A stretch of 7,115 bases of DNA from Actinomycetota bacterium (GTDB taxonomy: Bacteria; Actinomycetota; Thermoleophilia; Solirubrobacterales; Solirubrobacteraceae). Shown here one piece after another: positions 1 through 6,624 of the stretch. Position 1 is the stretch's first letter. The number at the start of each line of letters is the position of its first letter. The stretch lies in contig CAJCIJ010000335.1 of NCBI GenBank assembly GCA_903970315.1, forward strand, positions 1 through 7,115. The letters run 5' to 3'. The notes beneath the pieces are model-generated. The model was given only the letters and a program-made list of their open reading frames with translations, did not search any database and was not told the origin of the DNA. A program made the translations under genes and the position numbers.

Positions 1-384
1 TCAGTCGAGGACGACGCGGCCGAGTTGATCATGGAGCGCGCCACCCGCGTGTCACCGGCGCTGTCGGACGCCGAAGTCGTGGGCTCCTACGCCGGACTGC
101 GCCCCGCCGGCCGCAATCGCAACTACGTGATTGAGCACTCACGCGCGCTGCCCGGGCTGGTGCACGTGGCGGCTATCCGCTCGACGGGACTGTCGGCCTC
201 GTTGGCCATCGGCGAGCACGTTGCGGCCATGTTGGTGGAGGCCGCGGACCTGACGCCGGATGATCCGCGCCCCCTCCCCACTCCGCGGCGCCAGGCGGCC
301 GACGCGCCCTGGTGGAAGCGAGCCTCCGAGTATCGCCGCAGCCAATCCCCACCACCACGCTGGACCGCGTCGGAGACGCCTTGA
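1..384 (+). CDS. FAD-dependent oxidoreductase, GlpA/GlpD-like (DAO family), C-terminal part
   Basis: The reading frame is open from the first base of the window and ends at TGA 382-384, so this is the last 127 residues of a protein that starts to the left. Residues 28-35 of the fragment read GSYAGLRP. Residues 52-74 contain GLVHVAAIRSTGLSASLAIGEHV in two adjoining parts, typical of the C-terminal FAD-binding part of GlpA/GlpD-like glycerol-3-phosphate dehydrogenases and related DAO-fold oxidoreductases. Family members oxidise a hydroxyl or amine using FAD and often feed electrons to quinone. The last ~45 residues are Pro/Arg-rich with no recognisable domain. The stop overlaps the TTG start of the FGGY kinase, so the pair is probably translationally coupled and acts in one pathway. 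Because the N-terminal FAD-binding Rossmann part is outside the window, substrate assignment (glycerol-3-phosphate or another polyol phosphate) is inference. Confidence 0.82.
   Translation, partial: SVEDDAAELIMERATRVSPALSDAEVVGSYAGLRPAGRNRNYVIEHSRALPGLVHVAAIRSTGLSASLAIGEHVAAMLVEAADLTPDDPRPLPTPRRQAADAPWWKRASEYRRSQSPPPRWTASETP
372..375 (+). promoter_or_regulatory. Ribosome binding site deciding the TTG start of the kinase
   Basis: GGAG lies five bases before TTG 381, inside the end of the upstream oxidoreductase gene. It supports the TTG start, which places the conserved LLLGIDAGTT motif right at the N-terminus as is usual for FGGY kinases. The alternative GTG at 312 would add 23 residues unlike the family. 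Confidence 0.55.
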
Positions 385-1844
385 GCTCGGCGCTGCTGCT
401 GGGCATCGACGCGGGCACCACGGCGGTCAAGGTGGCCGCCTTTGACCAGCGCCTGGACACCGTGGTCCAGGCGCGCAGGCCGGTGGCCACCAGCCACCCC
501 CAGCCGGGGTTTGTCGAGCAGGATCCCGAGACCATTCTCCAGGCCGTCGTGGATGGCATAGCCGAGGTGCTTGATCGCGTGGGACCGCGCGAGATCGCCG
601 CCGCCGGCCTTGACCACCAGGGCGAGTCGGTGCTGGGCTGGGACGCCGCCACCGGCGCACCGCTGACGCCAGTGGTGGTCTGGCAGGACAAGCGCCACGA
701 AGGGCTGCTGGCGCGTCTGGACGGCGGCGTGGTGACGCGCTCGGGCCTGCCGCTTGACCCCTACTTCTCCGCAGGCAAGCTGGCCTGGCTGCTGGAAAAC
801 GACAGCGCCGTGGCGCACGCACGTGGCGGCGGGACCCTGCGCCTGGGCACGGTGGACGCATTTATCACCGACCGGCTCGGCGGCCGCTTTGCCACCGACC
901 TGTCTACCGCCTCCAGGACACAGCTACTGGCAGTCGGCGGCCGCGACTGGGACGACCGGCTGCTGACCGCGTTCGGCGTGCCACGCGGGCTCTTGCCGAC
1001 GGTCGGGCCCACGTTTGGACGGCTGGGCTCGCTGCGGCATCCCTCCTGGCCCGTGGACCTGGCGCTGGGAGCACAGCTCGTCGACCAGCAGGCGGCACTG
1101 GCTGGCTCGGGGGCTGTGCGCCCTGGCGAGATCAAGGCGACATACGGCACGGGGGTGTTCGTACTCGGTCGGACCCCAAGGGCCGAGGCCGTCGCTGGGC
1201 TGCTGCCGACGATCGCCTGGGCGGCGCCAAGCGACGGGGACGCGATCGGGGAGGTATCCCACGCGCTGGACGGCGGTGTGTTTGCGGCGGGCTCGCTGCT
1301 GGATTGGCTGGCGGGCGGCCTTGGCCTGGCCGACGACGGCGCCGGCTTGGCGGCAGTCGCCGCGGGCGCCCCTGACAGCGCCGGCGTCAGGATTCTGCCC
1401 GCTCTGGCCGGGTTGGGCGCCCCGTGGTGGCGGCCCGGGGCACACGGCGTGATCGCGGGCCTTCACGGCGGCGTGGGCGTGCCACACATAGCCCGCGCGG
1501 CGCTGGAGGCGATCGCGTGGCGCGTGGTCGACATCGTTGATGCCATGGCCACCGTGACCCCGGTGGAAGTGGTGCGCGCCGACGGTGGCCTGACGAACAA
1601 CGAGACCATGGTGCAAATCCAGGCCGATGCACTCGGGCTGCCGGTGCTGGTGGGTGATCCCGACGCGACAGTTCTGGGCGCAGCCATGCTTGCGGGCGTC
1701 GGCGCAGGTGTTTTTGAGAGCGTCGAGGACGCCGCCAGACTGTTGCCCGCAGGTCGTTTGGTGGCGCCGCGGAGCGACGCATCCCAACGAGGCGAGGGGC
1801 GCCGGCAGTGGCGAGAGTTCGTGGCGGCTGCGGCCGATTTGTAA
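381..1844 (+). CDS. FGGY-family carbohydrate/polyol kinase, glycerol kinase-like
   Basis: This 487-residue protein (from TTG 381) has the normal length for ATP-dependent FGGY kinases, which phosphorylate sugars or polyols in the cytoplasm. Visible family features in order are the N-terminal phosphate-binding LGIDAGTT (7-14), a HPQPGFVEQDP element (39-49), VVWQDKR (99-105), LDPYFSAGKLAWLL (125-138), GTVDAFITDRL (156-166), STASRTQLL (175-183), the catalytic-base region LVDQQAAL with D235, YGTG, and a late ADGGLTNNETM signature in the C-terminal ATPase domain. The closest pattern is GlpK. The GlpK substrate motif NQRE is HQGE here (Q80, G81, E82), so the Arg that contacts glycerol is absent while Glu, Trp101, Tyr128 and D235 are kept. 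The start overlaps the stop of the FAD oxidoreductase as TTGA. The kinase family is certain. The substrate is uncertain: glycerol is possible, but erythritol, another polyol or a ketose is equally open. Confidence 0.9.
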   Translation: MSSALLLGIDAGTTAVKVAAFDQRLDTVVQARRPVATSHPQPGFVEQDPETILQAVVDGIAEVLDRVGPREIAAAGLDHQGESVLGWDAATGAPLTPVVVWQDKRHEGLLARLDGGVVTRSGLPLDPYFSAGKLAWLLENDSAVAHARGGGTLRLGTVDAFITDRLGGRFATDLSTASRTQLLAVGGRDWDDRLLTAFGVPRGLLPTVGPTFGRLGSLRHPSWPVDLALGAQLVDQQAALAGSGAVRPGEIKATYGTGVFVLGRTPRAEAVAGLLPTIAWAAPSDGDAIGEVSHALDGGVFAAGSLLDWLAGGLGLADDGAGLAAVAAGAPDSAGVRILPALAGLGAPWWRPGAHGVIAGLHGGVGVPHIARAALEAIAWRVVDIVDAMATVTPVEVVRADGGLTNNETMVQIQADALGLPVLVGDPDATVLGAAMLAGVGAGVFESVEDAARLLPAGRLVAPRSDASQRGEGRRQWREFVAAAADL

Positions 1845-1932
1845 ACCGGACGCGCCAGACCGCCTCGACGCTGCGCTCGTCGGCGTCGCCGCCGGGCGGC
1901 TGGCGTCCCTGATCGCCGCGGCGCGGGTCCGC
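1845..1932. terminator. Convergent intergenic gap with a weak hairpin
   Basis: This 88-bp gap separates the plus-strand kinase from the minus-strand SDR. The only structure seen is an 8-bp stem with one G-T pair (1866-1873 with 1881-1888, 7-base loop). There is no T-tract on either strand, so a function as a bidirectional terminator is only suggested by position. Confidence 0.25.
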
Positions 1933-2697
1933 CTACAGCGGCGTGGTGTAGGCGCCGCTGAGGCCGCCGTCGACCAGGAAGGTGGAGGCGGTCACGAAGC
2001 TCGACTCGTCGGAGGCCAAAAACAGGGCGCCACTGGCGATCTCCTCGGCACGCGCAAACCGTCCCATCGGCACGTGTACCAGCCGCCGGGCTGCCTGCTC
2101 GGGATCGGAGGCATAAAGCTCCTGCAGCAGCGGCGTGTCCACGGGCCCCGGGCAGAGCGCGTTGACACGTACCCCCCGTCGCGCAAACTCCACCCCGAGC
2201 TCGCGCGAGAGCGCCAGTACCCCACCCTTTGAGGCGGTGTAGGAGATCTGCGAGGTGGCGGCGCCCATCACGGCGACAAACGAGGCCGTGTTGATGACCG
2301 AACCGCGGTTTGGACCGTCGTTGTCCAGCAGATGCGGGATGCCGTGCTTGCAGCACAGAAAGACGCTGCGCAGGTTGACCTGCTGAACGCGCTCCCAGGC
2401 GTCAAGCGTGGTTTCCAGCACCGACCCATCGTCGTTGGGCGAGATCCCGGCGTTGTTGAAGAGGACATCGATGCGGCCGAAGTGGTCGCGCACCTGCCGC
2501 AGGGCGTCGCTGACCTGCTGCTCGTCGGCCACGTCAGCGGCCAGCACGAGGTCGCCTGGCGCATCGGTTGTCAGGTCAACGCTTGCAACCTTGGCGCCCT
2601 CGCGCGCAAAGGCCTCGACGGTGGCGGCACCGATGCCGCCGCCTGCACCGGTTACGAAACACACACGCCCAGCCAGCCTGCCAGTGCCCGCCATCAT
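1933..2697 (-). CDS. SDR-family NAD-dependent short-chain dehydrogenase
   Basis: A 254-residue classical SDR (usual length ~250). The cofactor motif TGAGGGIG is at 16-23. Asp41 at the end of the second beta strand points to NAD(H) rather than NADP(H). Also visible are D55 of the adenine pocket, NNAG at 81-84, catalytic Ser139, YTASK with Tyr153 and Lys157, and the LCPGPVDTP loop typical of FabG-like members. Such enzymes are often named 3-oxoacyl-ACP reductase by default. Here the gene is last in a permease-ALDH-SDR unit next to a gamma-glutamyl ligase, so oxidation of a glutamylated amino alcohol to its aldehyde is the more likely job (inference). Two tandem ATG codons (2697 and 2694) overlap the TGA of the ALDH gene. 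GGAGG at 2699-2703 is only one base from the first ATG and four from the second, so the second may be the real start. Confidence 0.92.
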   Translation of the reverse strand: MMAGTGRLAGRVCFVTGAGGGIGAATVEAFAREGAKVASVDLTTDAPGDLVLAADVADEQQVSDALRQVRDHFGRIDVLFNNAGISPNDDGSVLETTLDAWERVQQVNLRSVFLCCKHGIPHLLDNDGPNRGSVINTASFVAVMGAATSQISYTASKGGVLALSRELGVEFARRGVRVNALCPGPVDTPLLQELYASDPEQAARRLVHVPMGRFARAEEIASGALFLASDESSFVTASTFLVDGGLSGAYTTPL

Positions 2698-4061
2698 CCC
2701 TCCGTCGCGTAGAAGATCGTCTTGACCTCCGTATAGGCATCGAGGGCTCCGGGGCCCAGCTCGCGCCCATAGCCGGACTGCTTGAAGCCGCCGAACGGGG
2801 TGCTCACGCGCACCGAGGTATTCGAGTTGATCGAGAGCACACCCGTCTCCACGGCCCGGGCGACGCGCAGGGCACGCGCCCCGTCGCGGCTCCAGATCGA
2901 TCCCGACAGGCCGTAGATCGTGTCGTTGGCGAGTCGGATCGCGTCAGCCTCACCATCGAATGCGATTACCGCGGCGACCGGCCCGAACACCTCCTCCTGG
3001 GCGACGCGGTCAGACGGTTTGACGGGCGCGAGCACTGTGGGAGCAAACCAGAAACCAGGGCCCTCCGGCGCGCTGCCGCGGAAGGCGACGGGGGCGTGAC
3101 CATCGATGAACGAAGCCACCGCATCGCGCTGCCCCGCCGAGATCAGCGGTCCCATCTGGGTGGCCTCGTCGAGTGGGTCGCCGACCCTGATCGACCTCAC
3201 ATGGCCCTCAAGCAGCTCCATAAAGCGGTCCATCGCGCTGGCCTGGACCAAAATCCGCGAGCGCGCGCAGCAATCCTGGCCGGCGTTGCCGAACACCGCG
3301 CCAGGCGCCGCTGCCGCCGCAGCCTCAAGATCGGCGTCGGCGAAGACGATGTTGGCCGACTTGCCCCCCAGCTCGAGCGTGACGCGCTTGATCGTCTGGG
3401 CGGCGCCTGCGGCGATCGAGCGCCCAACCTCGGTCGAGCCCGTGAAGGCGATCTTGGCTACATCGGGGTGCTCGACCAGGCGCCGGCCGCAGGTGCTGCC
3501 GGGACCGACGACAACGTTTACGACCCCGTCGGGCAAGCCCGCATCGCGCGCAAGCTCGACGAAGCGAAGCGCGGTGAGCGGCGTGAGCTCGGCCGGTTTC
3601 AGCACCACGGTGTTGCCCGCAGCCAGAGCGGGAGCGAGCTTCCAGGAGGCAATCGTCAGCGGAAAGTTCCATGGGGTGATGAGGCCGACCACGCCGAGGG
3701 GCTCGCGGACCGTGAACGCCTGGCCACCGGCTGCGGGGATCGTGTCGCCCAGCAGCCGCTCCGGCGCGCCGGCGTAGTAGCGGAAGGTGTCGACGACCAT
3801 GCCCATCTCCCCCCGGGCGTCGGTGATCGCCTTGCCGGCGTTGCGAGCCTCGAGCAGCGACAGCTCCTCGAGATGGTCGGCGAGCGTCTCGGCGAGGGCA
3901 CGTAGGGCCTGCGCACGCTCACCGGGGGTGATGGCGCGCCACGCCGGCAACGCTGCGCGGGCGTGCGCCACCGCGGCATCCACCTCCTCGACGCCGGCAC
4001 GCGCCACCTCTGCGAGCACCGCCTCGGTGGCGGGCTCGATCACGGCGAGCGACTCGCTCAC
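2694..4061 (-). CDS. NAD(P)-dependent aldehyde dehydrogenase, PuuC/GabD/betaine-aldehyde type
   Basis: A 455-residue ALDH-superfamily enzyme that oxidises an aldehyde to a carboxylate with NAD(P)+. Visible motifs are TPWNFP with the oxyanion Asn132, LKPAE with Lys155, FTGSTEVG (206-213), LELGGKSAN with general-base Glu230, GNAGQDCCARSR with catalytic Cys264, EEVFGP (356-361) and FGGFKQSGYGRE near the C-terminus. All catalytic residues are present. The N-terminus is ~20 residues shorter than in many 480-500 residue ALDHs. An in-frame stop at 4065-4067 just before the GTG start shows this is not a misread start. The gene lies 63 bp downstream of the permease and overlaps the SDR. Context with a PuuA-like ligase and an SDR suggests that it oxidises a gamma-glutamyl aldehyde to the gamma-glutamyl amino acid. 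The Shine-Dalgarno sequence is weak. Confidence 0.94.
   Translation of the reverse strand: MSESLAVIEPATEAVLAEVARAGVEEVDAAVAHARAALPAWRAITPGERAQALRALAETLADHLEELSLLEARNAGKAITDARGEMGMVVDTFRYYAGAPERLLGDTIPAAGGQAFTVREPLGVVGLITPWNFPLTIASWKLAPALAAGNTVVLKPAELTPLTALRFVELARDAGLPDGVVNVVVGPGSTCGRRLVEHPDVAKIAFTGSTEVGRSIAAGAAQTIKRVTLELGGKSANIVFADADLEAAAAAAPGAVFGNAGQDCCARSRILVQASAMDRFMELLEGHVRSIRVGDPLDEATQMGPLISAGQRDAVASFIDGHAPVAFRGSAPEGPGFWFAPTVLAPVKPSDRVAQEEVFGPVAAVIAFDGEADAIRLANDTIYGLSGSIWSRDGARALRVARAVETGVLSINSNTSVRVSTPFGGFKQSGYGRELGPGALDAYTEVKTIFYATEG
2699..2703 (-). promoter_or_regulatory. Ribosome binding site of the SDR gene
   Basis: GGAGG on the minus strand sits within the last codons of the ALDH gene. 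It is followed after one base by the first ATG and after four bases by the second ATG. The spacing favours the second ATG (2694), making a TGATG stop/start overlap and translational coupling to the ALDH. Confidence 0.55.
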
Positions 4062-4105
4062 CGGTCAGCCGATCCGCCGTCGGCGCTGCCCCCCGACGGA
4101 GTCAT
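4058..4105 (-). CDS. Possible 15-residue leader ORF overlapping the ALDH start
   Basis: On the minus strand an ATG at 4105 opens a 15-codon frame (MTPSGGSADGGSADR) whose TGA overlaps the GTG start of the ALDH as GTGA. Such an arrangement could deliver ribosomes to the ALDH start, which has only a weak Shine-Dalgarno sequence. No good ribosome binding site is seen for the small ORF itself: the nearest AGGA is about 16 bases upstream of the ATG. In GC-rich DNA a short frame like this can occur by chance, so it is offered as a candidate only. Confidence 0.22.
   Translation of the reverse strand: MTPSGGSADGGSADR
4077..4099 (-). other. Intercistronic hairpin between permease and ALDH genes
   Basis: CCGTCGG (4077-4083) and CCGACGG (4093-4099) form a perfect 7-bp stem around a 9-base loop inside the 63-bp gap. 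No T-tract follows on the minus strand, so it is unlikely to be a full terminator. It could stabilise the upstream permease message, or partly attenuate or process the transcript. Confidence 0.35.
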
Positions 4106-4124
4106 GCGGGCGCAACACTCGTCC

Positions 4125-5726
4125 TTAGGGTGACGAGGAAACGTCGGCCAGGGACTCGGTCAAGGTCAGATCTTCGATCGTGCGGATGGGGCCCTTGAAC
4201 GACCGCTTGGCCGAGGTGACGTACCAGATGGTCACCGCCAGGATCGTCGCGATGGTCACGATCGGAGCGTAGTTGACAGACGACCAGGTGAAGCCGCTCT
4301 TGAAGAACACGCCGGCCGGTTCGAAGGGCAGACAGAAGATCACCACACAGATCGCCACCCACACGAAGGCGATCGGATTGACCCACTTGTACTTGTTGCC
4401 CAGGGTCCAGGACCCTGACTGGAAATTGTCCCCGGCACGCCAGCGCAGGAACACCGGGATCGTGTAGGCGATGTAAAGGCCAATGACCGAGATCGAAGTC
4501 ACGGCGAGGAATGCCACGGGGGTGCCCAGCTTGTCGGGGAAGTAGGCGGGGATCGTGATGATGAGGGCGCACAGGCACACGAACAGCACCGCCCAGGTCG
4601 GCGTACGGTTGGCGCTCAGCCGCCGCCACAGCCTGTGACCGGGGACAGCGCCGTCGCGCGAGAACGCGAAAGTCATGCGCGACGCGCTGGTCACGCAGGC
4701 CATGCCGCAGAAAAGCTGGCCCACAGTTGAGATCAGAACGACGGCCTTGGCCGCTGCCGAGGTCAGGGCGCTGCTGAATATCGCCAGGGCCGGAAAGCCG
4801 GACTTCAGGATTTCGCCCTGGTGTGACTTCTGGATGGCGAAGGTGATGGCCAGGAGCACGATCCAGCCGATGATCGCCGAGTAGAACACCGACCGCCACA
4901 CCCCTCTGGGCGAGGAGCTTTCCGACCCTTGGGTCTCCTCTGAGACATGCGCTGAGGCGTCGTAGCCGGTGAGCGTGTACATCGTCAGCAGGAATCCCAG
5001 GGGCAGTACGTAGAACCAGTACATGTGCCCGCTGAATCCGGACACGTTGTCGCGGTGGCCAAAGACGTAGGAGAGACTCGCATGGTGGCTGGGAACCGCG
5101 ATCAGCAGCACCACGATCACGGCGACGCCCACGATGTTCCACCACGCCGAGAAGCTGTAGAAGAGCGACACGAGGTGGCTTGAGAAGACGTTGATCAGCC
5201 CGTGCGCGACGAGGATGACAGCGAACAGGGCGAAGTTGACGTGCGCTGAGTAGTGCACGTTGGTGTCTGCCGCCGCCTTGACGAAGTTGAAGATGAAGTG
5301 GACTTCATAGAGCCCGAGCAGGTTCATCAAGAAGGTGGCGCACACGTAATCCACCGACGCAACGACGGCGACCAGCCCGATCAGGTTGAACCAGCCCGTG
5401 AACCAGCCCCACCCCGGCCCGCCGAGCTTGGACGCCCAGTAGTAGATGCCTCCGGCGGTGGGAAAGGCCGAGGCCAGCTCGGACATGGAGAACGCCACGG
5501 TCATGACCATCAGACAGATCAGCGGCCACACGATCGAGATCGCGATCGGCCCGCCGTTCTTGAGCGCCTGCCCATACGTCGTAAAGCAGCCGGCGAGCAC
5601 ACAGATGATCGAAAACGAGATGGCGAAGTTGGAGAACCCGCTCCAACCCCGGTTTAGCTCCTGCTTGTAGCCGAGTTCGGCTAGGCGCTTCTCGTCGGCC
5701 CCCATCGGTGCTGTGGCTGTGCTCAT
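4125..5726 (-). CDS. APC-superfamily permease, amino acid/choline transporter (ACT) type
   Basis: A 533-residue inner-membrane permease with about 12 hydrophobic segments (roughly 33-50, 60-82, 107-128, 163-182, 193-211, 234-256, 280-299, 326-347, 377-396, 404-424, 450-470, 484-505). The N-terminal element LGYKQELNRGWSGFSNFAIS (18-37) is characteristic of the bacterial and fungal GABA/choline/amino acid transporters of this group. So are GYDASAHVSEET (254-265) and FSRDGAVPG (355-363). No signal peptide is expected. The ATG is preceded by a good ribosome binding site, GAGGGAG (5732-5738) with a five-base spacer. It is the first gene after the promoter in the 5727-5904 gap and probably imports the amine used by the downstream ALDH and SDR. 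Substrates could be ethanolamine, choline, GABA, a polyamine or an amino acid. Family certainty is high and substrate certainty is low. Confidence 0.93.
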   Translation of the reverse strand: MSTATAPMGADEKRLAELGYKQELNRGWSGFSNFAISFSIICVLAGCFTTYGQALKNGGPIAISIVWPLICLMVMTVAFSMSELASAFPTAGGIYYWASKLGGPGWGWFTGWFNLIGLVAVVASVDYVCATFLMNLLGLYEVHFIFNFVKAAADTNVHYSAHVNFALFAVILVAHGLINVFSSHLVSLFYSFSAWWNIVGVAVIVVLLIAVPSHHASLSYVFGHRDNVSGFSGHMYWFYVLPLGFLLTMYTLTGYDASAHVSEETQGSESSSPRGVWRSVFYSAIIGWIVLLAITFAIQKSHQGEILKSGFPALAIFSSALTSAAAKAVVLISTVGQLFCGMACVTSASRMTFAFSRDGAVPGHRLWRRLSANRTPTWAVLFVCLCALIITIPAYFPDKLGTPVAFLAVTSISVIGLYIAYTIPVFLRWRAGDNFQSGSWTLGNKYKWVNPIAFVWVAICVVIFCLPFEPAGVFFKSGFTWSSVNYAPIVTIATILAVTIWYVTSAKRSFKGPIRTIEDLTLTESLADVSSSP

Positions 5727-5753
5727 CGGGTCTCCCTCGCGAAAAGGTTTGGT

Positions 5754-5839
5754 TGTCCGTCCTTCAATCGTGACAATAGGAGCGACCCGGGATGAGTGTC
5801 AAGAGCACGTGGCCAAAATTCCGCAAAGACCGACGGACA
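5754..5839. repeat. 8-bp inverted repeat flanking the permease promoter
   Basis: TGTCCGTC at 5754-5761 and its exact reverse complement GACGGACA at 5832-5839 lie on either side of the promoter, with 70 bases between them and the symmetry point close to the -35 box. Extended by a few bases, both arms share the pattern G-x-TGTCCGTC-x-x-T. They could be paired operator half-sites. A single 8-bp match in a gap of this size can also arise by chance. Confidence 0.35.
5773..5802 (-). promoter_or_regulatory. Sigma-70-type promoter for permease-ALDH-SDR
   Basis: On the minus strand a perfect -35 box TTGACA (5797-5802) is followed after 18 bases by TATTGT (5773-5778), a 4/6 match to the -10 consensus. 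Transcription would begin near 5766 and leave a leader of about 40 bases before the permease ATG. The arms TGACA and TGTCA (5797-5801 and 5771-5775) form an inverted repeat covering the -35 and the edge of the -10. A CACGTG palindrome sits just upstream at 5806-5811. Both are reasonable places for a repressor such as the adjacent FadR-type protein, but this is inference. Confidence 0.65.
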
Positions 5840-5904
5840 CCGGGCCAAGCCGGGCGGCGCGGGCAGGTCGGCCGGGGCTCCCCCGCCGCCAATCGCCGGG
5901 CAGG

Positions 5905-6624
5905 TCATCCACCGGGCAGCAGGCCGGCGAGGACGTGCTCGGTGCCGCGCAGATGCTCGGCCATGGCAGCCGTGGCACGGCCTTCGTGGTGTGCGCGCAC
6001 GGCAGCCAGAATCCGCCTGTGCTGAGCGTTTGACGAGGCCAATACCTCCGGAGGGTGGGCGATCAGCGAGATCAGACCGGTCATCTGACCCTGAGTCTCG
6101 GTGCAGGCCATCACCAGTCGCCCCGAGCCGGTGGTTTCCGCCAGGCCCACATGCAGCCGGATGTCGACCTGCCGGTAGGCGACGAAATCGTCGAGCAGCT
6201 CCTCCAGCGTCGCTGCAAGCCGATCCAGGGCATCAAGGGCCTCAGCCGATGCTCGCTCGGCGGCCAGCGCGGCCACGCCCAGCTCCACGGCCAGGCGCCC
6301 GTCACAGACCTCGCGCCAGCCGGCCAGCAGGTCGGGCGAGGGCGGCTCGGCCGCAGGGGGCGGGTCGGCCACGAACGTGCCTCCGCCACGACCGCGGACG
6401 GCACGCAGATGGCCACTGTGCGACAGGGCAGTCAGAGCCTGGCGCAGTGTGGAGCGCGCGATCCCCAGACGCGCGCACAGTTCGCGCTCGGCCGGCAGGC
6501 GCGTGCCGGGGGCGAGCAGTCCCAGCCTGATGGCCGTGCCCAGGCGCTCGACGGTCTCCTCGAAGGCGGTCTGGGAGCGCACTGGGGCAAAGACCGTGTC
6601 CGGGGAGAGCAAGCCGCCGTTCAC
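5905..6624 (-). CDS. GntR-family transcriptional regulator, FadR subfamily (FCD domain)
   Basis: A 239-residue cytoplasmic DNA-binding protein of normal FadR-subfamily length. The N-terminal winged helix (about 18-87) contains GTRLPAERELCARLGIARST in the recognition-helix region and the wing RGRGGGTFVADPP. The C-terminal all-helical FCD ligand domain spans about 100-235. It keeps the metal-binding set Asp154 and His158 (VDIRLH), His202 (NAQHRRI) and His224 (AEHL), so it likely binds a metal and a small carboxylate-type effector. The GTG start overlaps the stop of the upstream ligase gene as GTGA, indicating co-expression. A GTG 14 codons in (6582) is an alternative start. The regulator probably controls the permease promoter just downstream, as a repressor relieved by a pathway intermediate (inference from family habit and position). 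Confidence 0.93.
   Translation of the reverse strand: MNGGLLSPDTVFAPVRSQTAFEETVERLGTAIRLGLLAPGTRLPAERELCARLGIARSTLRQALTALSHSGHLRAVRGRGGGTFVADPPPAAEPPSPDLLAGWREVCDGRLAVELGVAALAAERASAEALDALDRLAATLEELLDDFVAYRQVDIRLHVGLAETTGSGRLVMACTETQGQMTGLISLIAHPPEVLASSNAQHRRILAAVRAHHEGRATAAMAEHLRGTEHVLAGLLPGG

Larger units (their letters stand above)
5727..5904 (-). other. Regulatory intergenic region upstream of the permease gene
   Basis: These 178 bases between the end of the regulator and the start of the permease hold the promoter, a 5' leader of about 40 bases and repeat elements. The part next to the regulator gene (5841-5904) is very GC-rich, with a short CGGGG/CCCCG hairpin (5874-5886) that might help end the upstream transcript. 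The promoter-proximal part is visibly more AT-rich, including AAAATT at 5815-5820 just upstream of the -35 area. No coding potential is convincing here. Confidence 0.6.

Noticed and set aside
1..384. Possible PuuB-type glutamyl-amine oxidase
   Set aside because: The GSYAGLRP and IRSTGLSASLAIGEHV pattern fits the GlpA/GlpD-like branch. The gene is also coupled to the kinase on the opposite strand from the glutamylation genes.
924..1787. Minus-strand frame of 287 codons opposite the kinase gene
   Set aside because: The composition is His/Arg/Gln-rich with no family motifs, and the opposite strand encodes an unmistakable FGGY kinase.
1866..1888. Strong bidirectional terminator between the convergent modules
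   Set aside because: The stem is only 8 bp with a wobble pair and has no T-tract, so it is kept only as a weak candidate.
2568..3905. Long plus-strand open frame of 445 codons antisense to the ALDH and SDR genes
   Set aside because: It is Arg/Gly/Asp-rich, shows no domain motifs and lies opposite a fully intact ALDH. In GC-rich DNA such antisense frames stay open because of codon bias.
4102..5145. Minus-strand frame of 347 codons overlapping the permease gene in another frame
   Set aside because: The permease frame shows membrane segments and family motifs. The alternative is Arg/Pro/His-rich and featureless.
5861..5906. 9-bp direct repeat GGGCAGGTC at 5861-5869 and 5898-5906
   Set aside because: The second copy runs into the stop codon of the regulator gene. 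A 9-bp match in such GC-biased sequence is weak evidence for a binding site.
5796..6530. Plus-strand frame of 244 codons across the promoter gap and the regulator gene
   Set aside because: It is a low-complexity Arg/Ala/Pro-rich shadow of the FadR-type regulator and crosses the promoter.
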